Source: Candidatus Altarchaeota archaeon
Lineage (GTDB): Archaea > SpSt-1190
Length of the DNA stretch: 8,988 nt
Direction: 5' to 3'
Assembly (NCBI GenBank): GCA_018221025.1
Contig: JAAOXX010000060.1
Span: 1 to 8,988, forward strand
The notes beneath the pieces were generated by a model, which was not told where the DNA came from, did no database searches, and saw nothing but the letters and a program-made list of their open reading frames with translations. A program made the translations under genes and the position numbers. Shown here piece by piece: positions 1-5,538 of the stretch. The stretch's first letter is position 1; every line of letters begins with the position of its first letter.

Positions 1-2160
1 GGAGACTTGGATTATTGTTACAATGAACAATGGCAAGAATGTTCAACCTATGTTTCAGCAAGCGGAAAAGCAAATGAATGTGGTTGTATGGGAGCCGGAA
101 TTACAATTAATAAGAGTGATGTTTGGACGTGCAGAGTTCCTCCAATAAACTTTGTATTAGTCGATACCGATGCGGCCTGTGGAACCGCATGTGACTCTGA
201 TTCAGATTTAACAAACACAGAAGTTTTGGATGGAAATGGGCAGTGTATCCTTCCAGACCTGAGCTGTTCAGGAATACTAAAAGAATCATCATGGATAGGC
301 AATACCTCATTAATTGAGGCGTCAGTTAAGACTGCGTGTCCTTGTAATGAAGATGCAAGCTGTACATTTTCTGTTGAGAGTAACGGATTGGTCGCAACAA
401 CTTTGTTTTCAGCAACATATAATACAACAACTACAAAGACGCTCATTCCAAACTTTGAATACGGCAATAATAATGTTACTATTTCTTGTGAATGTTCAGT
501 AGTTAGTGTAACTTGTGAAGACAAGACACCTGCAACTGTGAAGGCATCGAGTGAAATAATTTCAGGGGAATGTGTTGCTGGAAAGGTCTGCGACGTAGTA
601 ATGAATGTCTCAAACATAGGCAGTGTTGATGCAAATCTGTATGCATATTTGGAAGCAGTAATTGATACCACTCTATACACCAATTCGAGTCAGGCATATG
701 TTTCAGCCAATAATAATCAAGAATTTACATTCACAAGCAATCAATCATGTGATTGGTACAAACCAACATGGGAAACTGGACAGGCGGGAGTTCCAGTAAT
801 TTATCAGACAATTATAAATGTCACAGACCTCCCATACAAATTTACTGTTAATTCCACTAACTCATTAGTTCAGTGTCAGACTGAGGCTGATTGTACTGTG
901 TGCTGCTCCGCAGGAGCAGATTGTTGGTTAAATTCAACGGAATCTGCTGACTTTGCCTGTTCTGCAGGAGTTTGCTGTTTAAGTGAAGAACATTTCCAAA
1001 ATGGTGCATGCTGCATCTCATCCGAAAGATGTTGTGTTGATGACCCAAATTGTAATACGGGTGAGTGGTGCGACAATTCGAGTGTAGTGTTCACCGATGC
1101 AAACTTTATATGTAAAGAAAAGAAAGACCTAGGGCAGTCTTGCGAATTCAGTCGAGAATGTCTGTCGGAGTATTGTGGAAATGGGATCTGTGCAGACCCA
1201 GAACCAGTAGCATTGAGTGAATGGTATGAATGTAAGCCGTATCTGGCAAACTCTTACTGCTCATATGAGAGTGTTGGTGGAAGCTATAATTTTGACCCAC
1301 AGGGATGCAACGTTGATGATGAATGCAGCAGTGGATATTATTGTTACATGCCTCGAAGAGCTTGTTTAGAGTGTGCAGATGCCAATACAGTCTATGGCAG
1401 CTTGAATATTAGCAATGACGGGCTTTGCCCAAGTATATCCTGTGTCGGGAGTGATTTAGATTGTTGTACTGGCGACAGTGACTGTGCATCAACTAAATGG
1501 TGCGACGCGTCGGCCTCATGTACTTCGTGTTCTGATAGGTCAGACAGCGTTTGTTCATCAAGTTCATGCATAGACATAGACCCTGATTGTTGCGCTTCAG
1601 ATGCTGACTGTGGAGAAGGATTAAAGTGTGTTTCTAGCACCTGTACAGGAAATGTTGGGGAATCCTGCACAGATGATGGTCAATGTACTGGCGGACTGAA
1701 ATGTCTTGGAAATGTTTGTGCCAAGGAGAGTTTTACATTATTGAGTCCAGAAGAGGACACATACCAGGCAAATCTCGGAGAAACACTAAAATTAACCCTT
1801 GTTGTAAATGACCCTCAGAATAAGCAGGACACATATACCGCATATGTTGATTCAAGCTATGTTCCGGATTCGGCATATGTCAAGATTGATGGAGTTTCAA
1901 GTGAAAGTTTTGAAATGGGGAAAGGGGAAGTAAGAAAATTCCTTGTAACTGTTGCAGCAGCAAAAATTAAAGATGGGTCTCCAGACATCAATACGTGGAT
2001 ACGGGTTAAAAGCACAACAAATGCTCTTGTAAGTGATAGTCAGGAGATTAAAGTCGATGTAAATCCAATAACAACTGGAGATATTCCAGCAGCCCCAACT
2101 GGTGCGTGGCTGGCTGTCTTAATTCTTGGGTACGCAATTGGTATGGTAACTCGAGGGTAA
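1..2160 (+). CDS. Large cysteine-rich secreted/surface protein, C-terminally anchored, 5'-partial
   Basis: The reading frame is open to the left edge, so the N-terminus and any signal peptide are missing. Residues below count from the TTG at position 7, which is probably internal. About 63 cysteines lie within residues 1-571 and none after that. Twelve N-x-S/T sequons (for example N35, N99, N139, N156, N226, N467) fall in the same part. Residues about 174-275 look like a CARDB/Ig-like beta-domain. Residues 290-571 form a chain of small disulfide-type modules with regular C-x5-C-x5-C spacing. Residues 574-690 look like a second, cysteine-free Ig-like domain. A hydrophobic segment at about 699-714 is followed by TRG and the stop, which suggests anchoring with the body outside the cell. 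It probably folds outside the cell with many disulfides and glycans, acting as an adhesin, receptor or coat protein. The exact function is not recognised. A TATA-like promoter for the next gene lies just after the stop. Confidence 0.85.
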   Translation, partial: GDLDYCYNEQWQECSTYVSASGKANECGCMGAGITINKSDVWTCRVPPINFVLVDTDAACGTACDSDSDLTNTEVLDGNGQCILPDLSCSGILKESSWIGNTSLIEASVKTACPCNEDASCTFSVESNGLVATTLFSATYNTTTTKTLIPNFEYGNNNVTISCECSVVSVTCEDKTPATVKASSEIISGECVAGKVCDVVMNVSNIGSVDANLYAYLEAVIDTTLYTNSSQAYVSANNNQEFTFTSNQSCDWYKPTWETGQAGVPVIYQTIINVTDLPYKFTVNSTNSLVQCQTEADCTVCCSAGADCWLNSTESADFACSAGVCCLSEEHFQNGACCISSERCCVDDPNCNTGEWCDNSSVVFTDANFICKEKKDLGQSCEFSRECLSEYCGNGICADPEPVALSEWYECKPYLANSYCSYESVGGSYNFDPQGCNVDDECSSGYYCYMPRRACLECADANTVYGSLNISNDGLCPSISCVGSDLDCCTGDSDCASTKWCDASASCTSCSDRSDSVCSSSSCIDIDPDCCASDADCGEGLKCVSSTCTGNVGESCTDDGQCTGGLKCLGNVCAKESFTLLSPEEDTYQANLGETLKLTLVVNDPQNKQDTYTAYVDSSYVPDSAYVKIDGVSSESFEMGKGEVRKFLVTVAAAKIKDGSPDINTWIRVKSTTNALVSDSQEIKVDVNPITTGDIPAAPTGAWLAVLILGYAIGMVTRG
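1426..1719 (+). repeat. Tandem cysteine modules inside the surface protein
   Basis: The DNA encodes two near-tandem units of about 42 residues (cysteines at 474, 479, 486, 487, 493, 499, 505 and at 516, 521, 528, 529, 535, 541, 546), followed by a shorter third unit (554, 560, 566, 571). The cysteine spacing is C-x4-C-x6-CC-x5-C-x5-C-x4/5-C and is almost identical between the first two units, while the intervening residues have diverged. Looser copies occur earlier in the protein, around residues 379-395 and 434-456. The spacing resembles small extracellular disulfide-rich modules such as EB or Dickkopf-like domains, but this is pattern resemblance only. Duplication of a protein module is the likely origin; this is not a DNA-level satellite. 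Confidence 0.7.
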
Positions 2161-2162
2161 AA

Positions 2163-2172
2163 ACTTATAATC
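2163..2172 (+). promoter_or_regulatory. TATA-like promoter of the coiled-coil gene
   Basis: The core TTATAA at 2165-2170 is preceded by an A-rich run that could serve as BRE. Its centre is about 24-25 nt before the ATG at 2192, so transcription would begin at or next to the start codon (leaderless). No Shine-Dalgarno sequence lies between. A T5 run at 2180-2184 could also help end transcription of the upstream surface-protein gene. Confidence 0.55.
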
Positions 2173-2191
2173 GCCGTCGTTTTTACAAATC

Positions 2192-2563
2192 ATGGGTATA
2201 GTCCGTAAGATATTAGGTGAGGAAACTCCAATAAAGAAAGATCTCCTAACCATTAAAGATAGTGTTGAAGGCGAATTATCAGATGCAAGCGAAGCATTAA
2301 GCATGGACAAAGAAGAGGAATTAACAACTGAAACACTTATTCCCAAGGGAATTGAGATGTTTGTAAGAATTACTGACTACAATAAAATTGTCTCTCAACT
2401 AAAACGTCTTGAATCCGTCATTGACAAACTTGAGGAAATTGAAGGAATGCACTCCGAATTACAAGATGTGCATGATAAATTTACTGAACGGTTAGAAGTT
2501 ACATTGACTGAAGTTGAAGAAATCAAAGACGCACTAGGAAGTAAGTTTGGTCCTGTAAAATAA
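2192..2563 (+). CDS. Small acidic coiled-coil protein, function unknown
   Basis: This 123-residue protein has no signal peptide or membrane segment and is probably cytosolic. It opens with a short basic/hydrophobic stretch (MGIVRKILGE), then an acidic linker of about residues 22-48. A short strand-like segment (IEMFVRITDY, residues 54-63) follows. A long amphipathic helix at about residues 64-116 has hydrophobic residues at 3-4 spacing (I66, L70, L73, I77, L80, I83, L90, F97, L101, V108, I111, L115), as expected for a dimeric or oligomeric coiled coil. From memory, a strand of the FVRI type followed by a charged coiled coil resembles small uncharacterised proteins of DPANN and related archaea; I could not check this. 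It lies 31 nt after the surface-protein gene and 40 nt before tyrS, with its own TATA-like element. The ATG is set by promoter spacing, since no ribosome-binding site is visible. I do not assign a function. Confidence 0.8.
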   Translation: MGIVRKILGEETPIKKDLLTIKDSVEGELSDASEALSMDKEEELTTETLIPKGIEMFVRITDYNKIVSQLKRLESVIDKLEEIEGMHSELQDVHDKFTERLEVTLTEVEEIKDALGSKFGPVK

Positions 2564-2574
2564 TTGCAGAAAAA

Positions 2575-2584
2575 CCATATAATT
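2575..2584 (+). promoter_or_regulatory. TATA-like promoter of tyrS
   Basis: The core ATATAAT at 2577-2583 follows AAAAACC (possible BRE) and is centred 24 nt before the ATG at 2604. This fits a leaderless tyrS transcript starting at the A of the ATG. No Shine-Dalgarno sequence is present in the 20 nt before the start. Confidence 0.55.
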
Positions 2585-2603
2585 GTGAGTTACTGATACT
2601 TCA

Positions 2604-3689
2604 ATGGATGCAAATGGTAGGTTGGAACTCATACTGAGAAGCCCAACTGAAGAATTTTTAGTCGAGTCTGAATTGGAAGCAAAGTTAAAATCTGGAGAGC
2701 CACTGAAACATTATATTGGTTATGAGATTTCTGGGCTTGTCCACTTAGGCCAGCTACTAACTGCATTCAAGATTGCCGACCTCCAGAAAGCCGGAGTTGA
2801 AACACGCGTCTTAATGGCGGATTTTCATACCATAATAAATAACAAATTAGGCGGGGATGCTGAGTTTATACGCAAAGTTGCCAATGAATATTTCAAAAAA
2901 ACTATAGAAACCGGAATCGAAATTGGTGGCGGGGACCCAAAAAAAACTAAATTTACTATGGCTTCTGAAATCTACAATAACGATTATTGGATGACTGTAC
3001 TGCGTGTTGGAAACCAGACTACACTTTCCCGTGCGCTTAGGAGTATAAGCATAATGGGGAGGGATGAAAAAGAGGGGGTTCCAACTGCATGGGTGTTATA
3101 CCCATTAATGCAGGCCGCAGACATATTCCATCAGGGATTGAATATTGCTCATGCTGGGCTTGACCAGAGGAAGATTCATGTAATAGCAAGGGATGTTGGA
3201 ATGAAAATTGCTGGATACAAACCAATGGCAATTCACAACCACATGCTTCTCGGACTTCGTAAACCATCAGTTTGGCCCGTTCCAGAAGATAAAGAAGGTA
3301 AGTGGCAGACTTTCAAGATGAGTAAGTCAGTAAAAGGGAGTGCAGTCTTTGTCAATGATTCTGAAGAGGAAATTACAAAGAAGGTAAATTCTGCATTCTG
3401 TCCGGAAGGTGAAACTGGGTACAATCCAGTTCTTGACTGGACTAAGCACGTCGTATTTGCACCGCAATTAAAGGGGGTCTTTGAGATTCATCGAGATGAG
3501 AAGTATGGTGGAAACTCGAGGTACACTGACTACGAATCAGTCGAAGCAGATTTCATTTCTGGAAAACTTCACCCATCTGACTTGAAAAGTGGACTTGCTA
3601 AATTTGTAGTAGACTTGCTCGCACCATTCAGAAGAGAATTTGAAGGTAATGAGTTGGTTTCTGAACTAAAAAAACGAATTACTCGATGA
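2604..3689 (+). CDS. tyrS: Tyrosine--tRNA ligase, archaeal type
   Basis: This class I aminoacyl-tRNA synthetase activates tyrosine with ATP and charges tRNA-Tyr in the cytosol. At 361 residues it is in the usual size range for archaeal enzymes, which lack the long bacterial C-terminal domain. The Rossmann catalytic core includes YIGYEISG (residues 37-44) and a signature reading HLGQ (47-50) rather than HxGH. YPLMQAAD (166-173) and GLDQRKIHV (185-193) follow, then KMSKS (238-242). By alignment from memory with the Methanocaldococcus jannaschii enzyme, the tyrosine-contacting positions (Y32, Y151, Q155, D158 there) correspond to Y37, Y166, Q170 and D173 here, which favours tyrosine over tryptophan. 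The C-terminal third (from about 243) carries the FCPEGETGYNPVLD and LHPSDLK segments typical of archaeal TyrRS. The YEISG and HLGQ variants suggest it belongs to a divergent archaeal TyrRS branch. It converges on a permease-like gene with only 5 nt between stops. Confidence 0.93.
   Translation: MDANGRLELILRSPTEEFLVESELEAKLKSGEPLKHYIGYEISGLVHLGQLLTAFKIADLQKAGVETRVLMADFHTIINNKLGGDAEFIRKVANEYFKKTIETGIEIGGGDPKKTKFTMASEIYNNDYWMTVLRVGNQTTLSRALRSISIMGRDEKEGVPTAWVLYPLMQAADIFHQGLNIAHAGLDQRKIHVIARDVGMKIAGYKPMAIHNHMLLGLRKPSVWPVPEDKEGKWQTFKMSKSVKGSAVFVNDSEEEITKKVNSAFCPEGETGYNPVLDWTKHVVFAPQLKGVFEIHRDEKYGGNSRYTDYESVEADFISGKLHPSDLKSGLAKFVVDLLAPFRREFEGNELVSELKKRITR
3668..3674 (-). terminator. Possible U-tract terminator for the permease gene
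   Basis: On the minus strand a run of seven T begins 21 nt after the permease stop codon, inside the 3' coding end of tyrS. Archaeal termination commonly uses such U-tracts without a strong hairpin. With a 5-nt intergenic gap, this is the nearest plausible stop signal for the minus-strand transcript. It may instead just reflect the tyrS lysine codons (KK near residue 356). Confidence 0.35.
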
Positions 3690-3694
3690 GTAGT

Positions 3695-4795
3695 TTAGAC
3701 TAAGAAGAGTTCGTATACAGAGAATCCAAAAACCAGTGCGTAGAATAATGCTGTAAAGAAAATTGCAAGTCTTGGGAAAGGAGTCTTTGGTTTTATTGCA
3801 GGAAGCACTTTATAGTAGGCGTAAACCATGGTCAAGGCGAATAAGGGGAGCGTTAATTCGCCGGCGAGTCCAAGTATATCAAGGAAACCAAATCCAAGAG
3901 AGCCGGAATAAAGGAAAATCCCAAGTGGTGGGAGTATGACAGCCAATATTGAAAGAATTCGTGACAACTTGAAGTCAAATTGGTATACGTGGAATAAACT
4001 GAGACCAATTCCCAAAAACGATGTCAATAGGGCTATCATAGTAAAGAAAGAAATAATAATATTGTAAAAACCGCCATAGTGCACTGCAAGACCCTGCGTT
4101 CCAAGTCCAGTAGTTGCACTACCAAGAACTCCAACTGTAGTAAATGCAAATCCGAGATAGAGGAAGAGACTCAAAAGAGTACTAATGATGAAGACTTTCA
4201 CTGCCCGTCCCTTGGAAATAAAGTTAATTTCTGGCAGGACATTCAAACCAAATAATGCAAATAACATAGTTCCAGTAAACCTGAGTGTATCTGGGAGTTC
4301 AGGGGTATTGAAAGTAAATCCATTGAAATTTTTAATATTCATAAATGAGAGAAAAATCAAGAATCCAACTAGTGCGAATGCAAGTGGCAGGTCAATTTTT
4401 TCAATAACTTTGGTCCCTTTGAAAACTACAAAGCCCCCAATCAAGAATAAAATGAGGCCACCAAATACATGTGGCGTCCCGATTAGTGTATTTAATTGAC
4501 TCCCAAATCCAAGAAGGTATGCAGATAGGGCGCCATACATCGAGAAAATAAGTGTCAAATAGACAAAATACTTCCACTTTTTACCAAGAATGTCTGAAAT
4601 AAGTGTAGGCAATTGGACTGGCTTTTTTTCTCTAGCCAACATATCAGAGAGCATCATCGCAGAAACTATTAGGAAAAAGGCAACTAATGCGCCTAATAGG
4701 GCTCCCCACGGACCCATTAAATACAGTGCTTTGGGAAGGCCAAGAACCCCGGCCCCTATTGTCGTGGAAATCGCCATTGCAATTGCACTAAGCAT
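3695..4795 (-). CDS. Amino-acid permease-like transporter (APC superfamily, Trp/Tyr permease-like)
   Basis: This 366-residue integral membrane protein has about 11 predicted helices, roughly at residues 3-22, 31-50, 75-99, 110-127, 134-152, 171-190, 200-222, 241-266, 281-297, 303-328 and 343-365. The first helix carries TIGAGVLGLPKA (residues 12-23), the broken-helix glycine motif that binds substrate in the APC superfamily. Overall length and layout fit the aromatic/hydroxy amino acid permease and Aa_trans groups. It probably imports an amino acid by proton or sodium coupling; the substrate cannot be read from the sequence. The tail-to-tail position with tyrS is suggestive of tyrosine but is weak evidence, because convergent genes are not co-transcribed. 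The ATG at 4795 is supported by a TATA-like element about 25 nt upstream and by the motif-bearing first helix starting directly after it. It is divergent from the HEAAH gene. Confidence 0.85.
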   Translation of the reverse strand: MLSAIAMAISTTIGAGVLGLPKALYLMGPWGALLGALVAFFLIVSAMMLSDMLAREKKPVQLPTLISDILGKKWKYFVYLTLIFSMYGALSAYLLGFGSQLNTLIGTPHVFGGLILFLIGGFVVFKGTKVIEKIDLPLAFALVGFLIFLSFMNIKNFNGFTFNTPELPDTLRFTGTMLFALFGLNVLPEINFISKGRAVKVFIISTLLSLFLYLGFAFTTVGVLGSATTGLGTQGLAVHYGGFYNIIISFFTMIALLTSFLGIGLSLFHVYQFDFKLSRILSILAVILPPLGIFLYSGSLGFGFLDILGLAGELTLPLFALTMVYAYYKVLPAIKPKTPFPRLAIFFTALFYALVFGFSVYELFLV

Positions 4796-4816
4796 AAGAA
4801 AAGGGCAAGGAGTTTA

Positions 4817-4824
4817 CATTTATG
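4817..4824 (-). promoter_or_regulatory. TATA-like promoter of the permease gene
   Basis: Read on the minus strand the element is CATAAATG, centred about 25 nt before the ATG at 4795. The intervening bases are pyrimidine-rich and hold no Shine-Dalgarno sequence, so the transcript is probably leaderless. It lies in the 77-bp divergent intergenic region. Confidence 0.45.
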
Positions 4825-4834
4825 CTCTATGTTA

Positions 4835-4854
4835 CTACTAAATAATTTAAGTAG
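4835..4854. promoter_or_regulatory. Imperfect dyad in the divergent promoter region (possible operator)
   Basis: The arms CTACT (4835-4839) and AGTAG (4850-4854) are perfect inverted repeats separated by an AT-rich centre; about 7 of 10 base pairs match over the whole dyad. It covers the probable TATA box of the rightward gene and lies just upstream of the leftward promoter, so a bound regulator could affect both. AT-rich DNA produces such dyads by chance, so support is weak. Confidence 0.2.
4844..4851 (+). promoter_or_regulatory. TATA-like promoter of the HEAAH-protein gene
   Basis: The element AATTTAAG is centred about 26 nt before the ATG at 4873, matching the leaderless spacing seen elsewhere in the window. 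There is no Shine-Dalgarno sequence. An ATG at 4868 is followed at once by a stop codon and cannot be the start. Confidence 0.45.
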
Positions 4855-4872
4855 ATACTGACACTTAATGTA

Positions 4873-5538
4873 ATGGTTAGTGAACCAAATTCGTCGTATT
4901 TTCTGGAACCTACGCAGACTTGGGTTTTAGACGACTTCAGTGAAGAATTAAAACCAATTATTGATTGTGTAAAAAATTTGCCCGTAGTAATGGAAAAATT
5001 AAACGAAACACATAAAGGAGAATTTAAAGGGGAGTTTGTTAAATACAAGTCTGGAAATAAACATAGATATGTATGCGACAATTCTAAAATTTTATTAAAT
5101 ATAGATAGATTCAACGAGTATTCAGGAACTCTTGAAGAAGCAATGGAGTTGGCATTGGAAAGGGACGATTATGGTGCAATTTCTTCACTGAGTCATGAAG
5201 CGGCTCATGCAATCAGATTTTATGACCAACTTGAGAACAAGACTGAAAAGGAATATTTTGAAGGGGAAGAAGGAGCACCCACATTTTATGGAATATTCAC
5301 ATCATATAAAGTTATTATTAGAAAGGATCGTAATTTAGAAGGGAAGGAATTGGAAAAAGAAGCGATTAAAACCACAGTAGATTATTTACAAAAAATAATG
5401 GGAAGATGGATTCAGAAAGATCATCCAATAGTTAACGAGTATATAATCCCCGCACTTAATTGTGCAACTGATGCACTCGAAAAGGGCATATCCCCTGAAG
5501 ACTTGGTTCTTGGAAAATATCAATCACTCGAGAACTGA
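4873..5538 (+). CDS. Uncharacterised protein with HEAAH zincin-like motif
   Basis: This 221-residue, charged, probably cytosolic protein has no signal peptide or membrane helix, and I do not recognise the family. Residues 103-115 read ISSLSHEAAHAIR. The HExxH core (H108, E109, H112) in a predicted helix with a hydrophobic run before it is the pattern of zinc metallopeptidases, where the two histidines bind zinc and the glutamate is the catalytic base. An acidic cluster at residues 125-133 (including E130, E132, E133) and E163 are candidate third ligands, but no canonical gluzincin or metzincin second motif is evident. The region before the motif (70-100) reads like a short strand (KILLNIDRF) followed by a helix. 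The C-terminal half is helical. It may be a small peptidase or a degenerate, non-catalytic relative; a chance HExxH is possible. Its 3' end overlaps the converging acyl-CoA synthetase gene by 15 bp. The start is supported by TATA spacing. Confidence 0.75.
   Translation: MVSEPNSSYFLEPTQTWVLDDFSEELKPIIDCVKNLPVVMEKLNETHKGEFKGEFVKYKSGNKHRYVCDNSKILLNIDRFNEYSGTLEEAMELALERDDYGAISSLSHEAAHAIRFYDQLENKTEKEYFEGEEGAPTFYGIFTSYKVIIRKDRNLEGKELEKEAIKTTVDYLQKIMGRWIQKDHPIVNEYIIPALNCATDALEKGISPEDLVLGKYQSLEN

Noticed and set aside
1..9. GGAG next to a TTG, as a ribosome-binding site and start for the surface protein
   Set aside because: The GGAG has almost no spacing to the TTG, the frame continues to the edge, and the following residues are cysteine-rich without a signal peptide. 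The true start must be upstream of the window.
48..683. A 211-codon open frame on the minus strand opposite the surface-protein gene
   Set aside because: The plus-strand frame shows clear domain structure, regular cysteine spacing and sequons; the antisense product shows no recognisable motif. It is a shadow of codon usage.
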